From: Sambucus nigra
Lineage: Eukaryota; Streptophyta; Magnoliopsida; Dipsacales; Adoxaceae
Assembly: GCA_949130495.1 (NCBI GenBank)
Contig: OX422210.1
Coordinates: forward strand, 499,759,760-499,823,759
DNA length: 64,000 nt
Direction: 5' to 3'
Shown: positions 11,271 through 24,355 of the stretch, in pieces
How positions within the stretch are numbered: the first letter of the stretch is position 1
How the letters are laid out: each line of letters opens with the position of its first letter
The notes under the pieces: model-generated
The model's database searches: none
What the model was told of the DNA's origin: nothing
The model's input: only the letters and a program-made list of their open reading frames with translations
Program-made: the position numbers and the translations under genes

Positions 11271-14266
11271 TGTAATACCCCGTATTTTTATGACTTTTAA
11301 TTTTGGGGATTTATTAAATTTAATTAGAGATATTAATTTAATATTAATCCAAAAAATTATTTAAGTACTTACTAGCGTGATGAGAGTTAGTAATTATTCG
11401 AATTTTGTTGTAAGTAACTTTATGGGTAAAGTAAGTGGTGTAATTGAATTTAGTAAAATTATCACGGGAATCTATTTTGATAATTTTGAAAATTTATCGG
11501 GACGCGCTTGTGTCGTGTCGGGATTAAATTCGAATTATTAAAAGTGAATAAATTATAAGTCACCCGTATGGTCATTTTGAGTGCGTCAATGTGTCCGGAA
11601 AGGTCGAGATAGTCAAAATAATGTACCCGGGGGTTTAGTTTGGGTCTCGGAGCATTTTTAGGCCTAATTAACATCCCGGGAGGGCGTTTTAGACATTTTA
11701 TATTTTTGGGCATGGAAACCCACGATTTTTCTAAGGTTATATCAGATGGTAGGAGTCATCTTCTAGGGTTAGAAGAACCATAAACCAAAGACGGCCAGTG
11801 GAGAGGAAGAGGAGAAGCTTTCCAAGGAGTTCTAGGCTAAGAACTCCAGCGTTTGCACCGTCGTCGCCGCCAAACTTTAGATCGCGCAATGAGGATCACA
11901 ACCACACCAATATTTTCCATAAATATGAGCTAAATATTTTCAGGCAAGTATCTATCTTTCTCTATTTCAGTTAATGCTTCAATGATATTAGTCTAGGGTT
12001 GATTAGGACTAGTTTGTGAAAGAAAAACCTATTTTGGAGACTTGAATTTGCATGATGTATAGGTAAAAGACGTATTCTGGAAATCAAATTCACATCTAGA
12101 GGTTAAACCACGAATTTGCATTAAGTTGGGATCATAAAATCTGGGAAAGGAATGGGAAGAAACTAAATAAAGAAAATATTAGGGTTCTTGTAATTTTTCT
12201 GGATTTTAACCCTTTTAATTCGTTATAATTGATGAAAACTCTCATGTCTTACGTAGAATATTCATTATTTGGGGATATAACACTTGTGGTATAATTTGTT
12301 GGAAGTTTGGAAATCAAATATGATGATTTGAATAATTTTGGAATAGCATTCTCGTAACTGGAAATTCTGCAGTTTCGCCATACCTGCTTGATCGATCGAT
12401 CGACCCAAGAGCATCAATCGATCGATGCATCGATCGATCGAGCACCTGCCATCGATCGATCGACCCCTCCTAAAAAACACAAATTCCCCTTTTTAAATAG
12501 GTTGTTCCAACTTAAATGAATAGAAATTCTTGGACATTATTGTTAGAACATTTTGGGATATAAAGAAGACCAGTAGGACTTTATAAAAAAATGGAACCAT
12601 TAATGTAATACGAGGTTAACATTTAACAGAGGTGTTTTACATTTAAGGAACAATGGGAACGTGTGTCTAAAGGGTGAGACTCGTAAGGAAGTTACGTCGT
12701 AAAGTAAAAGAGTACCTACTGAAATTACACTTAGGGAGATAGGATTTCACTAGTGTTTCGAAGAAGGTTTGGAATAATCCCATAAATAAGAATAAGAGAC
12801 GAACCGTTATACGGGTTAATCTAGTAATGTGCAATAAAAATAAATACCATAAGTATGGGTCGTGGGTGTACCTAAATTTGAAATGGGAATGGTAGTATAC
12901 ATATATGACTGTGTTTACGTGTAAAAATCATGCCCGCGCTACTTGCTATCAGTGAGGTTATCGCACTGGGACAGTCTTATCTTGATGGGACTTTATGGGG
13001 GGATATTGAATTGTACCCTAGAACATAGGAATCCTTGGTACAGGCTATCGGATCGATAGTCAGATGGTCCTAAGAGACATGAGGGTATGTGCTAACCTCT
13101 TAGTGACTTAGAACTATGCTTCGCCTCAATTTGTATGTGTTTTGTGTTAATACAGTTCGAGAGTGATTCTGAACTAGTATTTCCCTTAGTATGAGTGGTA
13201 CGGGGACTTGATAGCAGAGTATGCCAGCACCATAAATTTTATGTGGAGTGCCGATAGTATATATATTATATGAGTGATTAATATATATATATATATATAT
13301 ATACTTGAAATTGGGTAATTATCTACTGTGACTAAAGGTAGGTAAGTAATGAATAATTATTTCAATTTGGATATAAGTGTTTGAAATGTTTGAGGCAATA
13401 CTGAGAAATTTTATAATCAAATGAGGTTTATGTGAGAACTTTGCTTTTAAAAAAAAATAATTTTCTTAATACTAGAAATTGTCGGCATGAAACCTTGTGA
13501 GTAACTTAAGATAAGCTAAACTATTGGGAGTAGTAGTGCGGTAGGTGTGCATATTAGAAGAGAGGTGAGAATTTCTCAAGAGAGTGTCGCACACTAATAT
13601 GATTGTTGCATTAGCCGGTAAGCATTTTAAATACTTGCTAAACTAAATTTTAAACTGTTTTACAATCGGTCTCTAACCCGTTTCCTATTTTCTCTTCTCT
13701 CTTGTATATATATGTATATATTACAGGTGCCCAGCCACAGGGGAGTCTTACATAGGATCCTTCAGAAGGAATGTGTCACAGCTTAGGTGGGAGTTGCAGG
13801 ACTTTTTCTTAAACGACCTCATTATTGATTCCACTTCTAGTTATATTTCATCCAGTTGGCCATGTGTCGCCCTTTTCCATTATTCAGCTGGTTTTATTAG
13901 AGATTGTAATTTGTTTACTTCCAGTATTTATAGTTTGGGATTGTTACTGTTAGGATGTTTTTCCTTTGAAGTTTTAAAGTCGGAATTATTTAGTTAAATG
14001 CTTAAATTACTTGGATTATCTGTTCCAGTCTAGTTGTTATGTGATTTTTAAACCATGGATTATGAAAGGTTTTAAATATTGGTTTTAAATTAAATTTGGA
14101 AATTGATGTCCTAAAAATGGTTTTGTCACTTAGCTTAATTATTTAGGGTGTTTAATTTGAAAAGTTATTTTTGCGACAGTGATGCTAAGAATGAACCAAC
14201 CGTTCACCTTGGTTATAATTTAATAAAGGAATGATCACCCGGTATTTAATTAGGCGGGGTGTCACA
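11271..14266 (+). repeat. 5' LTR of element B (2,996 bp)
   Basis: Begins TGTAATACCCCG and ends GGTGTCACA, followed 2 bp later by the primer binding site. It contains an ATCG-rich cluster (12,390-12,465) and a TA microsatellite near 13,280. No convincing gene lies within it. Confidence 0.92.
12390..12465. repeat. Cluster of ATCGATCG palindromes in the element B LTR
   Basis: Four short blocks of repeated ATCG are separated by spacers such as CCAAGAGC and AGCACCTGCC. The 3' LTR has the same cluster at 20,204-20,242 but lacks about 40 bp, consistent with a deletion between the repeated blocks. The blocks are self-complementary. Confidence 0.8.
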
Positions 14267-14268
14267 GG

Positions 14269-14280
14269 TGGTATCAGAGC
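14269..14280 (+). other. Primer binding site of element B (initiator tRNA-Met)
   Basis: TGGTATCAGAGC, 2 bp after the 5' LTR, is the standard plant LTR-element site complementary to the 3' end of initiator methionine tRNA. Confidence 0.9.
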
Positions 14281-14452
14281 ATCAGGTTCTAGTGTCCTTT
14301 AGGATCTGTACGGCTTATTTTGCTTTCAGCTTAGCGTTCTTGCTATAGAGCCCAATTTTTAGGATTGTTGTATTCTTGCTTTTACGATTACGTCTTCAGC
14401 TATTTGAGATTTTATAATAACTGTAGACTAATAAAATTTCTTTACGTTTCAG

Positions 14453-15640
14453 ATGCCTCCAAGACGTGCACCCAAGGATAGGCGTGCCCAAGCCGAGCAG
14501 CCAGCAGCTCTGACTCAGGAAACGATGAACGCAACTGAGTTAGCCGCTATCGTTGCTCAGGCGGTGAATGTCGCGCTAGCGGTAGTGCAGCAGGATCCAC
14601 CCCAGGTTCAGGCAGTGGCGCCAATACCAGCACAGCTTCCATCTGCATATGAGCGAGTTAGGGATGCCTTCCAAAAGGCGCATCTCCCAGAGTTTGTGGG
14701 TAGTTCGGATATCATTGTATCCAGCCAATGGAAGAAGGATATCCAGAGGCATCTGCGCATGTACGAGTGCACAGACGTGCAGAAACAACTGTTGGCTTCC
14801 TTCAAGCTAGTGGGGGCCGCTTTGCATTGGTGGTAATCCACCACCACCTTGGAGGAGAGGGATATTATCACTATTCAGTCATTTTGGGCTCAGTTTGACA
14901 GCAAATACTTTCCATCCGTCATGCAGACTGAGATGAGGCAAAAGTTACTGAATTTTAAATAGGAGAATTCGACTGTTGCTGAGTACGAAGAGGAGTTCAC
15001 AAGACTTCTCATTATAGTGTCAGATGAGGCACCCACTGAGGGGAAGAAGATAATATTGTTTGTGGACGGGTTGGCTTGGAGGATCTGTCAACGCCTCATA
15101 GGCAAGACATACTCAATGTTGCTTTATTACACTGCCAGGATCACCGCTTCCACCTGCAGGGAAGCAAGCGAGTAGAAGAATCCAGCCAGCGGGGTAGGAC
15201 AGGGGGTAGTGGTGCTAGTGGAGCACCGACATCTCAGGGGCAGACTCGTCAGCTTGAGCAAAGTTCCCATCAGGGGGATCCTGCCAAGCGGTTCCGATCA
15301 GGTGACTCCAGGCAGGGATTTGGGGGATTTAGGCAGGGCTAACATCGTCAGCCGCAGGGTCAGCAGTAGGTCCATCAGGGCCAACAGCATTTTTAGCAGG
15401 GCCAATGGCGGGGTGGTAACGGCCAGCAAGGTCGTAATCAGCAGGGACAGAAGGGAGGGAATTTCAGGGGTCGATGCTTCGGGTGTGGTAAAAATGGCCA
15501 CAGGCGCCATGATTTTCCAGAAGGAGATAGGGGCCCACAGCAGCAAGGTGCCCGTAATGAGGCACAGATGCCACTTTTTCCATTCGCCCTCCCAGCACCA
15601 GCCCTACTAGCCATCCCAGCAGCTCCAGTGCAGCAGGGGT
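14453..15640 (+). pseudogene. Element B gag (decayed)
   Basis: Gag starts at ATG 14,453 (MPPRRAPKDRR...). The capsid-like part (residues about 60-230) includes an ALHWW motif and AEYEEEF, typical of Ty3/gypsy gag. Stops interrupt it at 14,834 (TAA), 14,960 (TAG) and 15,173 (TAG). The reading frame shifts near 15,175-15,190, after which a Gly/Gln/Ser-rich stretch leads to a zinc knuckle, CFGCGKNGH, at about 15,475. Further stops lie at 15,340, 15,367, 15,394 and 15,640. The last cysteine of the CCHC knuckle is replaced by Phe (TTT, 15,514-15,516). Most stops would be one C-to-T change from Gln codons. Confidence 0.85.
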
Positions 15641-15642
15641 AG

Positions 15643-18600
15643 TTACAGTACGAACGTGTCTATAACGTCCACCAGGCAGCAGCTCCACAGGCGCCACCGG
15701 CGATTGAGGGAACATTTCCTATCCATGGTACTATGGGTCGGGTTTTATTTGATACTGGGGCGACACACAATTTTATAGCTACTCATTTTGCGAAGGCCTT
15801 AGGGTTATTAGCCACAGCAGAGAGCACTGTGACATGCGTAGACACACCACTTGAAAATGGATCATTAATTTTCTTTATATGTCGGGGTGTAGGAGTAGAG
15901 ATTGGTAGCTTAATCTTATCAGCAGACATGTTAGTCTTAGATATGCGTGAGCACGACATTATTATTCGCATGGATTGGCTCGCAGCATACAGAGCCATGA
16001 TAGATTGTTTCGGTGGGAGTATTGTCTTTACCATTCCGGGGCAGGAGATGTTTGTAGTGGCGATGCCTCGCCCAGAGGGGGGCACTACCGCTCATTTGTA
16101 TTACATAGAGGAGGATACCTCTAAGGAGGTCGTGACTCCTTTAGACTCGATCCCAGTCGTTCGTGAGTATTCTGATGTATTTCAGGAGATACCAGGCCTA
16201 CCCCCCAGTCGACAGATAGATTTTGTCATAAATTTATTACCGGATACTCGAACGATAGCACACGCTCCATACCGTATGGCTCCTACAGAAATGTAAGAGT
16301 TACGAGATCAGATAGAGCAGCTGTTAGGTCAGGGCTTCATTCATAGGAGTACCTCATCTTGGGGCACTCCAGTTTTTTTTGTGAAGAAGAGAGATGGTTC
16401 ACTGAGGCTATGTGTGGACTATCGGGAGCTGAACAAGATCATGATACGGAATAAATATCCGTTGTCCCGAATCGATGATCTATTCGACCAGCAGAGGGGA
16501 GCAACTTTCTTCTCGAAGATAGATTTGAGGTCAGGATACCATCAGCTACGTATTAGGGAGCAGGATGTTTCGAAGAATGCTTTCTTGACGAGATATGGGT
16601 CCTATGAGTTCAGAGTGATGCCATTTGGACTCACAAATGCTCCAACCGTATTCATGGACTTGATGAACCGAGTATTCAGAGAGTTCTTGGATCAGTTTGT
16701 TATCGTCTTCATAGATGACATCATGATATATTCACACACTGAGGAAGAGCATGCTGAGCACTTGAGGCAGGTTCTTCAGACTCTACGAAAGCATCAGCTG
16801 TATGCTAAGTACGAGAAGTCCGGATTCTGGTTACGGGAAGTGTAATTCTTGGGACATGTTGTTTCTGAACTGGGGATAGCGATTGACCCGAGTAAAGTGT
16901 CAATAGTGAGGAAGTGGGGACATCCCACAACACCGACGGAAGTGCATAGTTTCTTGGGGTTAGCCGGGTACTACAGGAGATTCATTCAAGGATTATCCAA
17001 GATAGCGGGTCCATTGACAAACCTGACTCGCAAGGGGGTACCATATGTTTAGGACGATACTTGTCAATTGGATTTCGATGAGTTAAAAGACAAGCTGACT
17101 TCGGCACCAGTCCTTGCTTTACCCAAGACGGGCGTGGAGTATCTGGTTTACACCGACGCCTCCTTACGGGGACTCGGGGGAGTACTTCAGTAGGAAAATA
17201 AGGCTATAGCTTTTGCCTCCCTCAAGCTTAAGACGTACGAGAGGAATTACCCCACTCACGACCTAGAGTTAGCAGCGGTCGTCTTTGCATTGAGGATATG
17301 GAGACACTATTTATTGGGGGAGAAATTTCTCTTGTTCACAGACCACAAGTCACTACAGTACCTGTTCACTCATTGATAATTGAATATGCGTCAGCGCAGG
17401 TGGTTAGAGTTTGTGAAAGACTATCAGTTCGACATACATTACCATCTGAGGAAGGCCAAAGTAGTTGTTGATGCGTTGAGCCGTAGACTGGTAGACGATG
17501 TAGCGGACATCTGGAAATCAAAGTGGAAAGAGTTGGGTCATCAAGATGCGGTTGCCCGTTCCTTCATATCTGTCATGACAGTGACACCCGAGATTGTTAC
17601 GAGAGTAATACAGGCACAGACAGCAGACTCATTTTGCCAGGAACAAATTGTACGGCTTTTAGTCGAGCGTGCTGAGTCCTATTCAATTAGTTTCGATGGA
17701 GGTTTAAGGCTTAATGGGAGATTGATGGTCCCAAAAGGAGCAGACTTACGTCATGCAGTGATGACCCAGTCTCACGGGTCCCTATTTGCGGTGCATCCCG
17801 GGGGAGATAAGATGTACCAGGATATGAGACGGCAATATTGGTTGAGTGGAATGAAGAAGGATATTGCTGAGTTCGTGTCCAAGTGTTCTACTTGACAGAT
17901 GGTAAAGGTGGACCACCAGAAACCATCGGGGTTGCTTCAGCCGTTAGAAACCACGTGGAAGTGGGAGAGTATTTCCATGCATTTTATTACTAGGTTGCCT
18001 ACATCACAGTGGGGACACGACTCCATCTGGGTGATTGTGGACCGTTTGACCAAGGTGGCTCATTTTCTACCAGTACGGACGGACTATACCACGGGCCAGT
18101 ACGCTCAGTTGTTTATTGCTTAGATTGTTAGACTACATGGGGTGCCCCTGGATATTGTGTCAGACAGAGACAAGATTTTTGTGTCGCGTTTCTAGGAGAG
18201 TTTTCAGGAGGCCATGGGTACAGAGTTGAGGTTGAGTTCAGCTTATCACCCACAGACAGATGGACAAACAGAGTGTACCAATCAAATGTTGGAAGATATG
18301 CTACGCATGTGTGTCCTTGATTTTGGGGGAGGTTGGGAGCCACATTTCCCACTGGTAGAGTTTGCTTATAATAACTCTTATCAGTTCACGATTAGCATGG
18401 CTCCATTTGAGGTATTATATGGGAGACCTTTTCGTTCTCCCACTTGTTGGTTAGAGGTAGGGGACAACAAGTTGCTCGGACCAAAGGTAATTCAGGAAAC
18501 CTCCGCTAGGATTGAGCTTATCAGGAGTCGGATTCGGGTAGCCCAGGATAGGCAGAAAAGCTACGCCGATGCAAAACGGTTCTTTCGAGAATTTAATGTG

Positions 18601-19035
18601 GGAGACCAAGTATTACTATGTGTATCTCCTATGAAAGGAGTGATGAGGTTTAGGAAGAAAGGGAAACTGGCCCCTAGGTACGTGGGACCATTTCCCATTA
18701 TCGAGAGGATTGGGTCGGCAGCATACCGATTGGGACTGTCGGAACATTTACACCGCATTCACGATGTATTCCATATCTCATCGTTGAGATGATACCTTCG
18801 GGATGACATGGCCCACACCCACATCGCGATTGAGGAGATTGACTTACATCCCGATAGCTCTTACGAGGAGAGACCAGTGACTATTCTAGACCATAGCGAA
18901 AGGAGATTGAGGTCAAAAGTAGTTCCACTTGTACGGGTCCAGTGGGAGCATCATAATGTGGAGGAATCCACTTGGGAGCGTGAGGCAGACATGCGTCAGA
19001 AGTACCCAGAGTTATTTTTACCAAGTATACCTTAA
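15643..19035 (+). pseudogene. Element B pol: protease, RT, RNase H, integrase, degenerate chromodomain
   Basis: One frame carries all domains. Protease has DTGATHNF at about 15,751. RT (about 16,380-16,850) has [10 protein letters not shown] and an intact catalytic VFIDD. RNase H (about 17,130-17,480) has YTDAS. Integrase (about 17,800-18,780) has MHFI where the first catalytic Asp is expected (His codon at 17,980-17,982), then IVSDRDKIF and GQTECTNQ. The tail (18,808-19,035) resembles a worn chromodomain ending in WEREADMR. Stops occur at 16,294, 16,843, 17,050, 17,191, 17,374, 17,377, 17,893, 18,121, 18,193 and 18,790. The normal order and lack of frameshifts after protease suggest decay mainly by point mutation. 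Confidence 0.92.
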
Positions 19036-19085
19036 ATTTTTTTTTTCGAATTTCGGGACGAAATTCCGTTATTAGGGGGGAAGTA

Positions 19086-22066
19086 TGTAATACCCCGTAA
19101 TTTTATGACTTTTAATTTTGGGGATTTATTAAATTTAATTAGAGATATTAATTTAATATTAATCCGAAAAATTATTTAAATACTTACTAGCGTGATGAGA
19201 GTTAGTAATTATTGGAATTTTGTTGTAAGTTACTTTATGGGTAAAGTAAGTGGTGTAATTGAATTAAGAAAAATTATCACGAGAATCTAATTTGATAATT
19301 TTGGAAATTTATCGGGACGCGCTTGTGTCGTGTCGGGATTAAATTCGAATTATTAAAAGTGAATAAATTATAAGTTACCCGTATGGTCATTTTGAGTGCG
19401 TCAATGTGTCCAGAAGGGTCGAGATAGTCAAAATAATGTACCCGGGGATTTAATTTGGGTCTCGGAGCGTTTTTAGGCCTAATTAACATCCCGGGAGGGC
19501 ATTTTAGACATTTTATATTTTTGGGCATGGAAACCCACGATTTTTCTAAGGTTATATCAGATGGTAGGAGTCATCTTCTAAGGTTATAAGAACCATAAAC
19601 CAAAGATGGCCATTTGAGAGGAAGAGGAGAAGCTTTCCAAAGAGTTCTAGGCCAAGAACTCCATCGTTTGCACCGCCGTCGCCGCCAAACTTTAGATCGC
19701 GCAATGAGGATCAAAACCACATCAATATTCTCCATAAATCTGAGCCAAATATTTCCAGGCAAGTATCTATCTTTCTCTATTTCAATTAATGCTTCAATGA
19801 TATTAGTCTAGGGTTGATTAGGACTAGTTTGTGAAAGAAAAACCTATTATGGAGACTTGAATTTGCATGATGTATAGGTAAAAGACGTATTCTGGAAATC
19901 AAATTCACATGTAGAGGTTGAACCACGAATTTTCATTAAGTTAGGAGTATAAAATCTGGGAAAGGAATGGGAAGAAACTAAACAAAGAAAATATTAGGGT
20001 TCTTGTAATTTTTCTAGATTTTAACGCTTTTAATTCGTTCTAATTGATGAAAATTCCCATGTCTTACGTAGAATATTCATTATTTGGGGATATAACACTT
20101 GTGGTATAATTTGTTGGAAGTTTGGAAATCAACTATGATGATTTGAATAATTTTGGAATAGCATTCTCGTAACTGGAAATTCTGCAGTTTCGCCATACCT
20201 GCTTGATCGATCGATCGACCAAAGAGCATCGATCGATCGACCCCTCCTAAAAAACTCAAATTCCCCTTTTTAAATAGGTTTTTCCAACTTAAATGAATAG
20301 AAATTCTTGGACATTATTGTTAGAATATTTTGGGATATAAAGAAGACCAGTAGGACTTTATAAAAAAATGGAACCTTTAATGTAAGACAAGGTTTACATT
20401 TAACGGAGGTGTTTTACACTTAAGGAACAATGGGATGTGTGTCTAAAGGGTGAGACTCGTAAGGAAGTTACGTCGTAAAGTAAAAGAGTACCTACTGAAA
20501 TTACACTTAGGGAGATAGGATTTCACTAGTGTTACGAAGAAGGTTTGGAATAATCCCATAAATAAGAATAAGAGACGAACCGTTATACGGGATAATCTAG
20601 TAATGTGCAATAAGAATAAATATCATAAGTATGGGTCGTGGGTGTACCTAAATTTGAAATGGGAATGGTAGTATACATATATGACTGTGTTTATGCATAT
20701 ACTATATACGTGTAAAAATCATGCCCGCGCTACTTGCTATCACTGAGGTTACCGCGCTGGGACAGTCTTATCTCGATGGGACCTTTATGGGGGATATTGA
20801 CTTCTACCCTAGAACATAGGAATCCTTGGTACAGGCTATCGGATCGATAGTCAGACAGTCCTAAGAGACGTGAGGATATGTGCTGACCTCTTTGTGACTT
20901 GGAACTATGCTTCGCCTCAATTTGTATGTATTTTGTGTTAATACAGTTTGAGAGTGATTTCAAACTAGTATTTCCCTTAGTACGAGTGATACGGGGACTT
21001 GATAGCAGAGTATGCCAGCACCATAAATTTTATGTGGGGTGCCGATAGTATATATATTATATGAGTGATTAATATATATATATATACATATATATATATA
21101 AACTTGAAATTGGGGAATTATCTACTGTGACTAAAGGTAGGTAAGTAATGAATAATTATTTCAACTTGGATATAAGTGTTTGAAAAGTTTGAGACAATAC
21201 TGAGAAACTTTATAATCAAATGAGGTTTATGTGAGAACTTTGCTTTTTTAAAAAAATTAATTTTCTTAATACTAGAAATTGTCGGCATGAAACATTGTGA
21301 TTAACTTAAGATAAGCTAAACTATTGGGAGTAGTAGTGCGGTAGGTGTGCACATTAGAAGAGAGGTGAGAATTTCTCAAGAGAGTGTCGCACACTAATAT
21401 GATTGTTGCATTAGTTGGTAAGCATTTTAAATACTTGTTAAACTAAATTTTAAACTGTTTTATAATCGGGCTTTGACCCATTTCCTATTTTCTCTTCTCT
21501 CTTGTATATATATGTATATATTACAGGTGCCCAGTCACAGAGCGTCTTGCATAGGATCCTTTGGAAGGAATGTGCTGCAGCTTAAGTGGGAGTTGCAGGC
21601 TTTTTTCTTAGACGACCTCATTATTGATTCCACTTTTAGTTCTATTTCATCCAGTTGGCCATGTGTCGCCCTTTTTCCATTATTCAGTTGGTTTTATCAA
21701 AGATTGTAATTCGTTTACTTCCAGTATTTATACTTTGGGATTATTACTGTTAGGATGTTTTTCCTTTGAAATTTTAAAGTTGGAATTATTTAGTTGAATG
21801 CTTCAATTACTTGGATTATCTGTTCCAGTCTAGTTGTTATGTGATTTTTAAACCATGGATTATGAAATGTTTTAAATATTAGTTTTAAATTAAATTTGGA
21901 AATTGATGTCTTAAAAATGGTTTTGTCACTTAGCTTAATTATTTAGGGTGCTTAATTTGAAAAGTTATTTTTGCGACAGTGATGCTAAGAATGAACCAAC
22001 CGTTCACCTTGGTTATAATTTAATAAAGGACTGATCACCCAATATTTAATTAGGCGGGGTGTCACA
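19086..22066 (+). repeat. 3' LTR of element B (2,981 bp)
   Basis: Starts TGTAATACCCCG right after the purine tract (AGGGGGGAAGTA, 19,074-19,085) and ends GGTGTCACA before the target duplication AAAGT. Compared with the 5' LTR it carries scattered substitutions, the shorter ATCG cluster and a small insertion near 20,697. Confidence 0.92.
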
Positions 22067-22071
22067 AAAGT

Positions 22072-23043
22072 CCATTCTCTATCTTGGAATTTGCACCACA
22101 CTCCAATATTTCTAATAGAATAAAGTGCCTCCTTTTTAGATCTAGGAGCAGATGATCATAAAATTCAATTGTATATCAATTTGAAATTAATAGTTTAGGT
22201 GCAATTATCCTCGGATTATTCTCCCATAAATATGTTATGTGATATATGAATCAAAACACTCTCAATTCTCTCTTAAAGTCATAGAACAAGTAGAGATCTA
22301 TGTTTGAAAATTTTGGAAGAAACAAGCGAAATTAGAAAGATAAGCAAAGACAAAATGATCTTAACCTCAAAAATACTCTCAGAAAGATGTTTGACTTATG
22401 AGGTTTTCGACTGCTCAATTGAGAGGGAAATTGGGCCTTAAATAAAAATAATCCAAAATTTGACGTTGCCATACGTACGGGCACAAAATAAGGTCATGCG
22501 AATGGGGCCATGCGTATGGGATCAAGAGAGATCCATGCGAACAATCAAAGCATAGCATGTTTCCAAAAAATGCTTTAATAGTTCAAAAAGGCCTGACCAA
22601 TTCCCAACACAGTTTAAAAAACATTTTAAATGCTCTTATAGTGTTTTAAAACATTTCAACACTTATTCCATAAATTTTTAAGATCCGCGCACATTTTAAA
22701 AACATTTTGTGCGCGTGTGTGTGTTTAGGCATAAATAATTCACATTCTAATAAAGGATATTGTCTTCAAACTTGAATGTAAATGTATGGCAACACAAGTC
22801 CTCAATGAGCGGCGATGGATGGTCTTCAATATTTGATCTTCCTCAATGAGCGGCGATGGATGGTCTTCAATATTTGATCTTCCTCAATGAGCGACGATGG
22901 ATGGTCTTCAATATTTGATCTTCAAGTTTCATACAACGTAATCTAGATCGCGCCTCACTCATAATGAATCAAGTCTGTGACTTGATAAACTCAATATTTT
23001 CAGACATGAGATATCCAATTTATATATATTATAAATGTTTACA
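22072..23043 (-). repeat. LTR of element F, right segment (outer end uncertain)
   Basis: This continues the LTR interrupted by element B. A plausible outer end is TTTACA at 23,043, because the minus strand there reads TGTAAACATTTAT, similar to the LTR starts of D and E. An alternative end lies near 22,796. It includes a 41-bp triplicated unit and no coding sequence. Confidence 0.4.
22801..22923. repeat. Three tandem copies of a 41-bp unit
   Basis: Units starting CTCAATGAGCGRCGATGG occur at 22,801, 22,842 and 22,883, an exact 41-bp period with one difference. They probably lie inside the element F LTR. Confidence 0.9.
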
Positions 23044-24355
23044 TTTTCATCTTACTTCCCTTCCAAGGTCTCCAAAAAAATTGATAGAATCTAGTGAAAG
23101 CCTAAGATCTTCTAGAAGATGATCCTTATAAACAAAAATATGTGTTTGGGTACTCTTCGAAATGAATACTTCATGTTTTGAGTGATATATGATATTCTCT
23201 CTCCACAACCCTTCACAATAATGAGAATAGTACCTTTCCTCTCCCTCTCCAACCCCCAATGATGAGATGCCACTTAAAGCCCTATCTTATACCAATATAT
23301 ATATATATATATATATATTGAAGTACATTTAGGCTAAACTGGGTTTTCAGAGAGTCTCAGCCTTCTACTTGGGTAAATAGAATACACTAGGGTTCCAAAA
23401 TTAAATTAGCCTCTAAAAAGGTACTCAAAAAATACCATATTACTTTTTTGTAATTTATTTACCTTCTCCATTTTATCGTAATTAATTACATTAAATAATC
23501 ACAACTGAACTCTGATCTAATTATCTCAAAATTACTTCAATGATGAGGTTTTGTTTGCAAAGTTGTTATGGTACATAATTGATTCCCCACGTTAAGTGTG
23601 CAATACGTGCTTGGTCAAATAAATTCGCCGCTAATCGATTTTAACCAACTTCTTATTTATTCCTTAATCCCAAACTTAACTTATTTGATACTTTATGAGC
23701 TCTACAAGACTATAAAATAATTCACTAGTCATTTTTCTCAGTAGAAAGAAAACTTATAAGCCTATCAAGGGGGTATAAAAATATAATATCTTTCTTGGAT
23801 ATGGATTCCTCCGAATTATAATCTTATACATACTTACCCAATGATTGCCCAACTTACGAAGATTTAGAGCCAATAAAATTGAATCGCACACACAACAATC
23901 AAAATAACAATAGTGCAAGCATTTCAATTCTCATAACCCTAAGGATTAAGAACCTATGCACCCTTTGTAAACGTGTGAGATTGTGAAATTCCATTCTAGT
24001 TAATAGCTAGACTCAAATCTCACCTATTGACTTATTCAATACATTCTTGATATACCGATCACAATCGTCTTTGAACTATCAGACAAGCTCTTGAACTATC
24101 AGATAGGTCCCTGATAGACTACTAAGATTGCACTCATAGCTTTATCAATAGGATAACAACTCCCCATCTAGGATGTCAACTGTTGAATTTCTCTATAACG
24201 AAAATTTTGATCTCTCGTGATTAGTTCAATCCCAACTCACTAGAATTCTTACTAATTTCAATTGACTGATATTGCATACAATATATATAACACAAATGTA
24301 ACGCATTCTCATAAATATGATTGTTATTTCAAAATGAACCTGACGCGTCTTTATT
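23044..24355. other. Gene-free repetitive stretch
   Basis: I see no supportable gene here. The stretch is AT-rich, has a TA microsatellite at about 23,298-23,321, and resembles old LTR-element sequence without recognisable protein motifs. Its right edge runs into the 182-bp sequence duplicated around element C. Confidence 0.5.

Larger units (their letters stand above)
11271..22066 (+). mobile_element. Element B: complete Tekay/Del-type chromovirus, 10.8 kb
   Basis: This is a full-length Ty3/gypsy element: 5' LTR 11,271-14,266, primer binding site TGGTATCAGAGC at 14,269-14,280, gag-pol about 14,453-19,035, purine tract at 19,074-19,085 and 3' LTR 19,086-22,066. It is flanked by perfect 5-bp target duplications AAAGT (11,266-11,270 and 22,067-22,071). 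LTRs near 3 kb and a degenerate chromodomain-like pol tail fit the Tekay/Del chromoviruses. The first 220 bp of the two LTRs differ at roughly 10 positions by eye, so the insertion is not recent. It is decayed, with many stops, a gag frameshift and a lost integrase catalytic residue. Confidence 0.92.

Noticed and set aside
22801..22923. CRISPR-like array (three 41-bp units)
   Set aside because: The units are directly adjacent without unique spacers and the genome is a plant's. This is a simple tandem repeat.
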